Shown here: piece after piece, positions 42,115 to 49,813 of the stretch
Numbering within the stretch: the first letter of the stretch is position 1
How the letters are laid out: the number at the start of each line of letters is the position of its first letter
NCBI GenBank assembly: GCA_019323515.1
Contig: JAHWHG010000002.1
Coordinates: 1 to 64,000 of the forward strand
Direction of reading: 5' to 3'
Length of the DNA stretch: 64,000 nucleotides
From: Candidatus Woesearchaeota archaeon
GTDB taxonomy: Archaea; Nanobdellota; Nanobdellia; Woesearchaeales; JAHWHD01
Notes under the pieces: generated by a model
The model's input: only the letters and a program-made list of their open reading frames with translations
Told to the model about the DNA's origin: nothing
The model's database searches: none
Translations under genes and position numbers: made by a program

Positions 42115-42837
42115 CTATTGTTCAATATTATGCCAGCTGTTCTCTGCGCTTCTCCCTTTTAGCATATGCCTGCACTTTATAGATGTGTCACAGAATATCT
42201 TTTGTTTCAGCTCTTTCATGTCCAGAGAGAACCAGATATCGTCAAATGCCTTGTTCTCTGGGTTAAAGCGGAACTCAAACCTGTCAAGAAGATCCCTATG
42301 AATAAGCACGCACCCAAGACCGCATGCTCCAACCTCTATAACGCGTTCTTCCTCAACCTCATCTGCATGCATCAATCTTATGTCTCCTGTCTCAGGATGC
42401 ATCTCAAAAAGTACAGGATGGAGTGTGTTCTTCATATAGCCATGGGCAGGTTTTAGTATATAATATACTCCAGATATTACCTTTTTATCATGCTTAAGAA
42501 GTCTTTGTATCGTGTCAGGGACAGGTATGACATCCTGTTCAAGCGAGAAGAAGTAATCGTAATTGCCTGATATGGCTTTCTCTTTTATTTTGTTCCTTGC
42601 CTTTACAATCCTGTCACGTGCCTTTGGAGTGAAATCAATCTTCTCTATTATCACTTTTTTTGGAAAATCCTTAAACTTTTCCTTTAACAGGTTGAAGTAG
42701 CTGTCATCCTCAGAATTGTCAACTAATATTATATCAAAGTTAGAGTAATCCAGTTGCTTAAGACCCTCAATATACTCATCAATACAATACAGTTTGTGCC
42801 TGGATGTTGGACATCCGACAAGAACTTTTGGTTGCAT
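42115..42837 (-). CDS. Glycosyltransferase-like protein, paralogue B
   Basis: A 240-residue paralogue of the protein at 37699-38403, aligned over the whole length: VLVGCPTSRHKLYCIDEYIE, FDIILVDNSEDDSYFNLLKE, KARDRIVKARNKIKEKA, YFFSLEQDVIPVPDTI, GACGLGCVLIHRDLL, FDDIWFSLDM. The LEQD element is a likely metal-binding DxD equivalent. It directly abuts the rpl37e gene, so it is cotranscribed with translation genes, unlike paralogue A, which pairs with a radical SAM gene. Confidence 0.75.
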   Translation of the reverse strand: MQPKVLVGCPTSRHKLYCIDEYIEGLKQLDYSNFDIILVDNSEDDSYFNLLKEKFKDFPKKVIIEKIDFTPKARDRIVKARNKIKEKAISGNYDYFFSLEQDVIPVPDTIQRLLKHDKKVISGVYYILKPAHGYMKNTLHPVLFEMHPETGDIRLMHADEVEEERVIEVGACGLGCVLIHRDLLDRFEFRFNPENKAFDDIWFSLDMKELKQKIFCDTSIKCRHMLKGRSAENSWHNIEQ

Positions 42838-43035
42838 TTACTTAACCAGTTTTTTCTTAAGAGCCTTGGACTTATTTTTTTTGTTCCAATTGTACTTTCT
42901 CATCTTGGAAGAGTCGCCATAGCCGCAGCTGCTGCACACCTTTTTCCTTACATGATATGTGTGCTTTCCGCATCTTCTGCAGCGGATATGCGTCTTACCT
43001 TTACTGTGTCTTCCTTTTGAGTATGTTCCTTTCAT
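42838..43035 (-). CDS. rpl37e: Ribosomal protein L37e
   Basis: A 65-residue basic zinc-ribbon protein: KGKTHIRCRRCGKHTYHVRK, KVCSSCGYGDSSKMRKYNWN, then a Lys-rich tail. The two CxxC pairs and the YxWNxK segment identify L37e of the large subunit. It lies 1 nt downstream of the LSm gene, the common archaeal LSm-L37e pair. Confidence 0.96.
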   Translation of the reverse strand: MKGTYSKGRHSKGKTHIRCRRCGKHTYHVRKKVCSSCGYGDSSKMRKYNWNKKNKSKALKKKLVK

Positions 43036-43036
43036 T

Positions 43037-43261
43037 TTATGCTGGTGAAATTATTGTGATTGTGTCTCCTCTTATGAACACAACTCCAAGTTTCCTCTTA
43101 ATCTCCCCATTAATGATTTCGTCAGCTTGCTCAAGCACTACATTGATATGTATGTCAAATGCCTTAAGGTTTCCAATGTATTGCTTTTGGTTCTTAAGCT
43201 CTACTATTACTCTTTTATCTCTTGCTTTGTTTAAAGCGTCTAATGGTCTTGCAGTTTCCAT
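43037..43261 (-). CDS. LSm (Sm-like) RNA-binding protein
   Basis: A 74-residue protein made of one Sm fold: RPLDALNKARDKRVIVELKN, YIGNLKAFDIHINVVLEQAD (Sm1 with the D-x-H-x-N uridine-binding residues) and LGVVFIRGDTITIISP (Sm2, IRGD). Archaeal Sm proteins form heptameric rings that bind U-rich RNA and act in RNA handling. Paired with rpl37e as in many archaea. Confidence 0.95.
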   Translation of the reverse strand: METARPLDALNKARDKRVIVELKNQKQYIGNLKAFDIHINVVLEQADEIINGEIKRKLGVVFIRGDTITIISPA

Positions 43262-43375
43262 TTATTTTGCACCCCACAAAAAAAACAATATTGCTACCAA
43301 AATTAGGAGGTATATATAAATGTTTCTGGTTTTGACCGACAATTTTATAAATAACTCCAAAATCCTATGCTTAGA

Positions 43376-43756
43376 ATGGCTAAGAGCACAAGAAGAAGCA
43401 AGAGAAAAGTAACAGGTACAAAGTACAGGAAAGAGCGTAAGAAGCGTAAATATGAGAGAGCTGGCACTCCAATGCTAACAAAGCTAGGTGAGAGGGCTTT
43501 CAAAAGAGTGAGGACAATAGGCGATAACAGGAAGTCTAAGCTTATGGCTGCTGATTATGTGAATCTTGCTGATCCTAAGACAAAGAAGATTATGAAGGTC
43601 AAAATCAAGACAGTAGTTGAGAATAAGGCGAACAGGCATTATGTAAGAAGGAACATCATTACTAAAGGCGCTATTGTAGATACTGAGAAAGGCAAGGCAA
43701 GGATAACGTCAAGGCCTGGACAGGACGGACTGATGAATGCTGTTCTTGTAAAATGA
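43376..43756 (+). CDS. rps8e: Ribosomal protein S8e
   Basis: A 126-residue basic protein starting MAKSTRRSKRKVTGTKYRKE, with NRKSKLMAADYVNLADPKTK, NKANRHYVRRNIITKGAIVD and TSRPGQDGLMNAVLVK at the end, matching archaeal S8e. An upstream ATG (43367) would add MLR; a TATA box (AATTTTATAAATAAC, 43340-43354) places a leaderless start at 43376. The stop overlaps the start of the next gene. Confidence 0.94.
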   Translation: MAKSTRRSKRKVTGTKYRKERKKRKYERAGTPMLTKLGERAFKRVRTIGDNRKSKLMAADYVNLADPKTKKIMKVKIKTVVENKANRHYVRRNIITKGAIVDTEKGKARITSRPGQDGLMNAVLVK

Positions 43757-43950
43757 GTTCTGTAGATTTTAAGGTTGAGATTAAGTTTAAAGAGCTTGCA
43801 CACATTGCTATGAGCCAGGGGTATAGCCATGCTGATAAGACGTTCCTTATGTATGAGATAGGTGAGGTTGAGAGGGACTTTTCAGATGGTTCTGTTGATC
43901 ATGATGATGTTAACTCATTCTATAACATGATTATTGACAATTACACGTAA
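43753..43950 (+). CDS. Small hypothetical protein
   Basis: A 65-residue acidic, helical protein (VEIKFKELAHIAMSQGYSHA, YEIGEVERDFSDGSVDHDDV) with no recognised family. Its ATG overlaps the S8e stop (ATGA), so it is translationally coupled to rps8e. Its size and coupling suggest a real gene; function unknown. Confidence 0.5.
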   Translation: MSSVDFKVEIKFKELAHIAMSQGYSHADKTFLMYEIGEVERDFSDGSVDHDDVNSFYNMIIDNYT

Positions 43951-43983
43951 AATATTTAAACACTGAATTTTTTTGAATCAATC

Positions 43984-44199
43984 ATGAGGGACTTTCATAG
44001 TTATATCGGAGAATATAGGTCTATCTTGATGGGACTTTTTACTGAAAAGCATAATAGGAGATTTTCTTACCTGAAAAGATACTCTAGCTTGGCAATTCGT
44101 CTAACCCAAGCTGCAGGATATGAAGCAGCTAAGGTAGTCGGTCCTTTTGGAAGTGCTTTTGATGTGCCTTTAGGCGAACTTGAGGCAAAGCTTGAGTAA
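43984..44199 (+). CDS. Small hypothetical protein
   Basis: A 71-residue protein with basic and aromatic N-terminal half (NRRFSYLKRYSSLAIRLTQA) and no recognised family. A TATA-like AAAATATTTAAACACTG lies about 25 nt before the ATG, which supports transcription of its own. Confidence 0.45.
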   Translation: MRDFHSYIGEYRSILMGLFTEKHNRRFSYLKRYSSLAIRLTQAAGYEAAKVVGPFGSAFDVPLGELEAKLE

Positions 44200-44232
44200 A
44201 CTTTAAATGTCTTTTATGTTATTTCTGTTTTT

Positions 44233-44880
44233 ATGATTGATATCTATGAAAATTTGTTAAAGAAGTATGGTAACAGAGGATGGTGGCCTGTAACAAAGAA
44301 GGGGTTAGTGCCTTGTTATTGCGGCGGTCCGGGTTCTGATAAAGAAAGGTTTGAGGTCATAGTTGGCGCAATACTGACACAGAACACTTCATGGAAGAAT
44401 GTCGAGAAGGCAATCGTGAACCTGAATAAACAAAAGTTGGTCGATGTTGATAAAATACTTAAGATTGATGTCAGGAAGTTGGCTGAACTGATTAAGCCAA
44501 GCGGGTATTTTAACCAGAAAGCTGAGAGGTTGAAGATTGTTGCAAGGTTCTTCAAGAATAACAAGGTTCCATCCAGGGAGGAGTTATTGGAGTTGAAGGG
44601 TGTTGGTCCAGAGACTGCTGACTCTATCCTGCTTTATGCTTTTGATAAACCTGTTTTTGTTGTTGATGCTTATACTAGAAGGATATTTTCTCGTCTTGGG
44701 TTTTTAGAGGAAGGAGCTTCTTATGATGAATGGCAGGAGTTGTTTCATTCTAAGCTGAAGAGGGATGTTAGAGTTTTTCAGGAGTATCATGCATTGATAG
44801 TTGAGCATGCTAAACAATTCTGTAAGAAGAAGGCTGAGTGTGAGGGTTGTTTTTTGAAAAGTAATTGTGAGAGATATTAG
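44233..44880 (+). CDS. HhH-GPD DNA glycosylase (endonuclease III/MagIII-like)
   Basis: A 215-residue protein of the endonuclease III superfamily: FEVIVGAILTQNTSWKNVEK, the helix-hairpin-helix LLELKGVGPETADSILLYAF, and catalytic Asp in VFVVDAYTRRIFSRLG. A 4Fe-4S site closes the protein: C-x5-C-x2-C-x5-C (FCKKKAECEGCFLKSNCERY). The hairpin has Glu-Thr where Nth lyases have the catalytic Lys-Thr, so it is more likely a monofunctional glycosylase of the type related to 3-methyladenine glycosylase III. It removes damaged bases in repair; the lesion is unknown. Confidence 0.88.
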   Translation: MIDIYENLLKKYGNRGWWPVTKKGLVPCYCGGPGSDKERFEVIVGAILTQNTSWKNVEKAIVNLNKQKLVDVDKILKIDVRKLAELIKPSGYFNQKAERLKIVARFFKNNKVPSREELLELKGVGPETADSILLYAFDKPVFVVDAYTRRIFSRLGFLEEGASYDEWQELFHSKLKRDVRVFQEYHALIVEHAKQFCKKKAECEGCFLKSNCERY

Positions 44881-44895
44881 CTTTCTAATCTTTAT

Positions 44896-45969
44896 TCAGA
44901 AATCACTCAACTTCTTTACCTTATCACCAATATAACTCACGATAGAAGTATTCCCGCCTTCGCCTTTGCTCTTTACAACAGAAATATACTTGCCCTGCTC
45001 AAGCTTTGCAATCCTTCTCTGGAAGAATTTGTAGTTTCGGGAGCCGCCTTGTGCCTGATAGATTTGATAGAGATCTCCAATCTTCTTGCCTGAGTTCTGT
45101 TTGATTATGTTGAGAACTATCTGTTCTTCTGCTTCAAGGTCTTCTGAGTCCTTTATGGAGAATGCGTCAAGCTTTTCAATAGCAGTCTTTACATGCAGCT
45201 CTGTGATCTTTCTTGAGCTCTTGTCCTCGGCTGCGCTTCCGGATTCCCTTAACAGGTAGAGTCCAGAGCGGATGTCCTGAATCTTGAATGTCTTGTCAGC
45301 AACCAGTTGCAGAGCTGAAGGTTCCCATACACCTGGGACAAATGCGTATCTGGTACGCTCGTTAAGTATGCCGAGTGTCTCTCTTGAATTGTATGGCTGG
45401 AACTCACAGATTTCTGGTGTAAGCCTTGAGAGGATTCTCTCATCAAGCTTGTTAAGCCATTCCTTGTAGTTTGTGATAAGTATGATGGTCTTCCTATAAA
45501 TCTCTTCAAGAAGAGGGTACAGGAAATCAAAGTCTTCAATCTTATCAGCTTCGTCAAAAACAAACACGACAGGTTTTTTGTTAAGAATCTGTTTAAGCAG
45601 CCTGAAAAGTTCATCTGTCTTCTTGTTCTGGACAAATCTCTGGCCAAGCTGTTCACAGATATAAAGAAATATCTTGTAAGTTGAGTTAAGGTTCCAGCAG
45701 TTGATGTAGATTATTAATACATCGTCTGTCTCAAGCTCAAGTTCCTCAAGCAGGTTTTTTGTGGCAGCTGTCTTACCTATTCCAGGCCTGCCATGGACAA
45801 GGATGTTCCTGCCGTTCCTGTTATCGCATAATGGTCTTATGCAGGCAGCAATCTGTCTCTGCTGAAGTTCACGATATGGAATGACCTTTGGTTGGTAATC
45901 ATACTCAAGGGCAACAGAATTCTTGAAAAGAGATTCATCGCTTCTTAATATGTCCTTAAATAATGAGAT
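44896..45969 (-). CDS. cdc6: Orc1/Cdc6 replication initiator, apparent ATC start
   Basis: An AAA+ initiator of 357 residues. It begins SLFKDILRSDESLFKNSVAL and PYRELQQRQIAACIRP, with Walker A HGRPGIGKTAATKNLL, Walker B PVVFVFDEADKIED, sensor 1 TIILITN, then IRSGLYLLRESGSAA and a C-terminal winged helix. The frame is open from 45969 but contains no ATG, GTG or TTG before the GTG at 45567, which lies inside Walker B. The conserved x-SLFKD start fits initiation at ATC (45969), which follows GGTGGT by 4 nt; a TGA precedes it. A nearby ATG (45973) is in another frame and stops after 5 codons. Confidence 0.85.
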   Translation of the reverse strand: MSLFKDILRSDESLFKNSVALEYDYQPKVIPYRELQQRQIAACIRPLCDNRNGRNILVHGRPGIGKTAATKNLLEELELETDDVLIIYINCWNLNSTYKIFLYICEQLGQRFVQNKKTDELFRLLKQILNKKPVVFVFDEADKIEDFDFLYPLLEEIYRKTIILITNYKEWLNKLDERILSRLTPEICEFQPYNSRETLGILNERTRYAFVPGVWEPSALQLVADKTFKIQDIRSGLYLLRESGSAAEDKSSRKITELHVKTAIEKLDAFSIKDSEDLEAEEQIVLNIIKQNSGKKIGDLYQIYQAQGGSRNYKFFQRRIAKLEQGKYISVVKSKGEGGNTSIVSYIGDKVKKLSDF

Positions 45970-46064
45970 TCATACCACCCGTTTGAAATTGAATAATGGA
46001 ATAAATAAAATGTTTTTAAGGTTTGTGGTTCTGGAGTTGATTTAATGTTTATAATCCGTTATTA

Positions 46065-47372
46065 TTACTTTTTTTGCTTTTTTGTTGCTTCTTTTTTCTT
46101 TTTCCCTATAACCTTGATTCCGTTCATGTAAGGATGAAGTGCTTTTGGGATATTGACAGAGCCGTCCTTGTTCTGGAAGTTCTCAAGAATAGCTACAAGC
46201 GCTCTTGAGGTAGCGATGACTGTGTTGTTAAGGGTGTGTACCAGGTATTTCTGTTTTCCGTCGGTTGCCTTGATATTAAGGCGGCGTGCCTGTGCATCTT
46301 CCATGTTTGTTAATGAAGCGACTTCAAAGTATTCCTTTTTCCTGGGTGACCATGCCTCAAGGTCGCATGACTTTGCTTTCAGGTCTGCTAAATCGCCTGA
46401 GCAGCATTCAAACACCCTGCAAGGTAAACCGAGTTTTTTGAACACAGCTTTAGTCAGTTCAAGCATTTCATCATAAAACTTGTATGAATCCTCTGGCTTG
46501 CAGATAACTATCATCTCCTGCTTGTTGAACTGGTGTGTCCTGTACAGGCCTTTCTCGTCAATGCCGTGGCTGCCTATCTCTTTCCTGAAGCACATTGAGT
46601 ATCCTGTTATCTTTATCGGAAGTTCCTCCTCTTTGAGTGTCCTGTCAATAAATGCTCCTATAAGCGGGTGTTCAGATGTTCCTATCATGTAGAGGTCTTC
46701 ACTGTCAATCTTGTACATCATGTTCTCCATCTCTTCAAATGACATAACCCCTTCAACAACCCTTTTCCTTATCATCAAAGGAGGTTCATAGTATCTGTAG
46801 CCTTTCTTTACCATGAAGTCGCGTGCAAAGTTGATAAGCGCCATCTGCAATAGAGCGAGCTCTCCCTTAAGATAATAGAAACCGTTGCCAGAGGTTTCTG
46901 CTGAAGTCTCAAAGTCCGCAATGTCTAGTTCCTCAGCAAGCTCAACATGGCTCTTGACAGGAAAGTTAAATGCCTTTACTTTTCCTATCTTTTCAATCTC
47001 TACATTGTCCTTGTCATTCCTGCCGATTGGAACAGACTTATGTATCATCTGTGGTATGATCTTCATGATCTCGTAGATTCTGTTGCCAAGCTGTTCCTGT
47101 TTTTCCTCAAGATCCTTCAGTTTTTTCGGGAGCTCTTTTGCTTCCTTTACTTTCTTCTTTATGTCCTTACCAGCTTTCTGGAGCTTGTTGATCTCCTGGT
47201 TGATTATGTTACGCTGGTGGCGCAGCTTTTGGGTCTTTTGCATGATCTCGCGATATTTCTTGTCCTTGTCAAGGAGTTCGTCAACTAGCTTAAGTTTATG
47301 GTCCTGGAACTTTTTCTTTATGTTCGCCTTGACCTTGTCAGGATTTTCTCTTATGAATTTGATATCGAGCAT
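46065..47372 (-). CDS. serS: Seryl-tRNA synthetase
   Basis: A 435-residue class II synthetase of the common type. The N terminus (MLDIKFIRENPDKVKANIKK) leads into the long antiparallel coiled-coil tRNA arm (about residues 30-105). The catalytic core has FYYLKGELALLQMALINFAR, MIGTSEHPLIG, GYSMCFRKEIGSHG (motif 2) and HTLNNTVIATSRALVAILEN (motif 3). The tail is Lys-rich (KKKKEATKKQKK), as seen in other proteins of this genome. It charges tRNA-Ser. Confidence 0.96.
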   Translation of the reverse strand: MLDIKFIRENPDKVKANIKKKFQDHKLKLVDELLDKDKKYREIMQKTQKLRHQRNIINQEINKLQKAGKDIKKKVKEAKELPKKLKDLEEKQEQLGNRIYEIMKIIPQMIHKSVPIGRNDKDNVEIEKIGKVKAFNFPVKSHVELAEELDIADFETSAETSGNGFYYLKGELALLQMALINFARDFMVKKGYRYYEPPLMIRKRVVEGVMSFEEMENMMYKIDSEDLYMIGTSEHPLIGAFIDRTLKEEELPIKITGYSMCFRKEIGSHGIDEKGLYRTHQFNKQEMIVICKPEDSYKFYDEMLELTKAVFKKLGLPCRVFECCSGDLADLKAKSCDLEAWSPRKKEYFEVASLTNMEDAQARRLNIKATDGKQKYLVHTLNNTVIATSRALVAILENFQNKDGSVNIPKALHPYMNGIKVIGKKKKEATKKQKK

Positions 47373-47539
47373 AGTATCACCTTATCAAGTATTTTGAAAA
47401 TATGTATATAAATCTTTCTAGAACAAACTCGAGGGTTTGAATGTTAGATTGATTAAACATTTCATAGTTTGTAATAGGTCTTAGATGTATATAAACTTAA
47501 TCGCTATTAATTCAATAAAAAATAATTTAACAAAAATAA

Positions 47540-49369
47540 TCAGTCCAGAAATAATTCAATCTTATCATGGCGTTTGAGTGCGTTCATGACCACATTGCCA
47601 ATCTTGCTTCTCTTTATCTTTATCACAGCTTTCTTGCTTGACTTTGTTGTCATAAGGAACTCGTCATTGACATAGATGTTTACGTCCTTGTTGCGGTGCT
47701 TTGTGTCAATGAAGATAGAGACTGACTTGCCAGAGAATGCGAAGTCAAAAGGAAGTGGTTTTTTGTTTGGCTTTACAATGTCGCCACTGTCGCGTTCAAG
47801 CGGCTGGACGTCAATGTGCATCCCAATGCTTTTCTCAATCTGTTCAATGTTCTTTCCTTGTTTTCCTATGATGCCTGCTATATTCTCATCAGGCGCATAG
47901 ACAATGCAGTTGTTGTTTGAGACTACCTTAACCTCAACGTCTGCGTATTTCTCAAGCTTTCTCTTTATGTTCTCTTCAGCTAACCTGAAAGCTCCTGTCT
48001 TCTCTGTCTCAGTGACAGGCATGACTACAGTCTGCTCACCGTAGGAATAAATCTCGAATGCTGGTTTCGCTGTTTCAAAGTCTGAGACGACAACAACAGG
48101 TCTAGCAAGGTCTGCCTCGGTCATGCCTGAAGGGACCTTGACTGTCATCTCAAGGCTTAGCACCTTTGCAATTGTTCCGTTCTTTATGAATACAACAGTG
48201 TCAATTATCTGCGGTATGATGCCCATCTCGATCCTGCCGATGAAACGCTGGATTGAGTCAACAGGGTTTGTTCCGTGGACAACTCCTATCATGCCGACAC
48301 CTGCAAGACGCATGTCAGCGAACAGCTTGAAGTCTGAGGTGTTACGCATCTCGTCAAAGAATGTGTAATCAGGTCTTGACAAGAGAAGGATATCGTGTAT
48401 CTCCGCCGGTGTTCCGCGGGCGATTGCGTACTGGGTTATTGCCTCTGAAACCTGGAGGTCGCGAGGAGCTTCAACTGTCTTGACAATCTTATTTTGAGAT
48501 GCGTAGAACTCTGCAAGTGCAGAAGCGAACGTGCTCTTGCCCATTCCAGGAGAGCCTGCGATAAGAATGCCCTCTGCCTGTTCCTTTATCCTTGTAAGAA
48601 GTTTTTCGCTAAGCTTATAGTCATCTAGGGTTAAAGTTTTGACAGGTCTGACTGCTGTGATCTCCCATCCGTCAGCAAGAGGCGGTTTTGCAATCACGAT
48701 ACGATAGTTCCCAAGCTGGACAATTGTTGAACCTTTTCTTTCAATCTCGACAAACCCCTGAGGGTTTATCCCTGTTTCCTCAACAATCTCATTGGCAATG
48801 TCCTTGACTTCGTCCTGGGTGAGAGCTTTCTTTGTTATCTCTTCAAAGTTCCATGCACCTGGCCTGCCTTTTTTTGCAGCTACTTTTTGGTTCTCTTTGA
48901 TATGGACACTCATAGTGGCAGGGTCGAAGAATTTCTCAAGCATGATTGTCCTTGCCTTCTTTGGCTCGAATTCAATGAGAAGGACAGAGATGCCTTTTGA
49001 CTCTGCTACCAGAGCCTGGACCCTGTCAGCAGTCATCAAGGTAGCTTTCTCTTCGTATGCAAGAGCCCTTATCATAGCGTCGATTGCTCCGGCTTTTGCG
49101 TGCGTTATCTCAAATTCCTTTGGCCGGGAGCCTGTGTAAGTTATTGAGAACTTGTGCTTTTTAGAGAGTTCTCTCAGTTTCTTTATCTCGTCAAGGCCGA
49201 TGTAGCCAATCTCTTTATTGAGGTTGCTCTGGTTCTCAAGTTCAGATAGAACTGCTTCATGTATCAGGATTGATTTTACTTGAATCTCCTTTGCTTCAAT
49301 TCTTTTTGATACCAGACGTTCAATCAGGACTGAAGTGTCTGGAACAAGTTTTGTTATTATCTTTGCCAT
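47540..49369 (-). CDS. PIN domain, PilT-like ATPase and KH domain protein
   Basis: A 609-residue protein with three parts. A PIN domain (KLVPDTSVLIERLVSKRI, then LMTADRVQALVAESKG) suggests RNA cleavage. A VirB11/PilT-like ATPase has Walker A ILIAGSPGMGKSTFASALAE, a His box VGMIGVVHGTNPVDSIQRFI and FFDEMRN. A KH domain has NIAGIIGKQGKNIEQIEKSI. This fusion is conserved in archaea. Its role is unsettled but points to RNA processing. The open frame extends to 49567, but a TATA box (AAGTATATAAACC near 49396) and repeat sequence there favour the start at 49369. Confidence 0.9.
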   Translation of the reverse strand: MAKIITKLVPDTSVLIERLVSKRIEAKEIQVKSILIHEAVLSELENQSNLNKEIGYIGLDEIKKLRELSKKHKFSITYTGSRPKEFEITHAKAGAIDAMIRALAYEEKATLMTADRVQALVAESKGISVLLIEFEPKKARTIMLEKFFDPATMSVHIKENQKVAAKKGRPGAWNFEEITKKALTQDEVKDIANEIVEETGINPQGFVEIERKGSTIVQLGNYRIVIAKPPLADGWEITAVRPVKTLTLDDYKLSEKLLTRIKEQAEGILIAGSPGMGKSTFASALAEFYASQNKIVKTVEAPRDLQVSEAITQYAIARGTPAEIHDILLLSRPDYTFFDEMRNTSDFKLFADMRLAGVGMIGVVHGTNPVDSIQRFIGRIEMGIIPQIIDTVVFIKNGTIAKVLSLEMTVKVPSGMTEADLARPVVVVSDFETAKPAFEIYSYGEQTVVMPVTETEKTGAFRLAEENIKRKLEKYADVEVKVVSNNNCIVYAPDENIAGIIGKQGKNIEQIEKSIGMHIDVQPLERDSGDIVKPNKKPLPFDFAFSGKSVSIFIDTKHRNKDVNIYVNDEFLMTTKSSKKAVIKIKRSKIGNVVMNALKRHDKIELFLD

Positions 49370-49434
49370 GCAATTATCCATTGTATACTGGTTTATATAC
49401 TTTTTGATGGCCAGGTAATCTTTCGGTTGCGTTT

Positions 49435-49554
49435 GGTTTTTATCGACGGTAAATCCTTTTGAGACTTCTGTTTCGGTATTTTGCGAATTTTTAGATGTTG
49501 TTTGGAAGCTGTTACTTCTGTTTTGTATGCTTAATTTTTCCCGTCGATAAAACC
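49435..49554. repeat. 120-nt element with terminal inverted repeats
   Basis: GGTTTTTATCGACGG at 49435-49449 is repeated inverted as CCGTCGATAAAACC at 49541-49554, enclosing about 90 nt with no ORF of its own. Related sequence occurs at 41381-41397 (GGTTTTATCGTCGGTAAG) and at 56985-56999 (CGTCGGGAAATCCTT, compare CGACGGTAAATCCTT here). It could be a miniature mobile element or an RNA hairpin region. The inverted repeat is seen directly; mobility is inference. Confidence 0.45.
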
Positions 49555-49647
49555 ATAATCTCATCAAAAATAGAAAAGTATTTAAATAAAAAGCTCTAAA
49601 ATAGTATATAAGCTATTAAAATAAATTGAAAATGAGGTGAACTTATA

Positions 49648-49746
49648 ATGGCTGCAAAAAAGAAAAAAGCTGCTAAGAAAAAAGTAGCAAAGAAAAAAAC
49701 AACAAAAAAGAAAGCTACAAAGAAAAAAGCTAAAAAGAAAAGATAA
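49648..49746 (+). CDS. Tiny Lys/Ala-rich basic protein
   Basis: A 32-residue ORF made almost only of Lys, Ala and Thr (MAAKKKKAAKKKVAKKKTTK and so on), like the tail of histone H1. A Shine-Dalgarno (GAGGTGA) lies 7 nt before the ATG and a TATA-like AGTATATAAGC about 30 nt further up, so it is likely a real, well expressed gene. Probably binds nucleic acid non-specifically. A related Lys-rich tail occurs in the protein at 56710-56886. Confidence 0.65.
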   Translation: MAAKKKKAAKKKVAKKKTTKKKATKKKAKKKR

Positions 49747-49813
49747 GCTTTCTATGTGATTTTTTTATTTTTTTTATTTCCTTATTTCTACTCACTTGAT
49801 TTTAATGTTATCT

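Noticed and set aside
45956..45973. ATG at 45973 as start of Cdc6
   Set aside because: It is in another frame and meets TAA after five codons; usable only with a +1 frameshift, kept as an alternative in the finding.
45970..46064. Replication origin next to cdc6
   Set aside because: Initiator genes are often near origins, but the 95-nt gap shows no origin-recognition boxes or repeats; no support beyond location.
49370..49567. N-terminal extension of the PIN-ATPase-KH protein
   Set aside because: The extra 66 residues are Ser/Asn-rich low-complexity translated from a promoter and an inverted-repeat element; the PIN domain starts right after the ATG at 49369.
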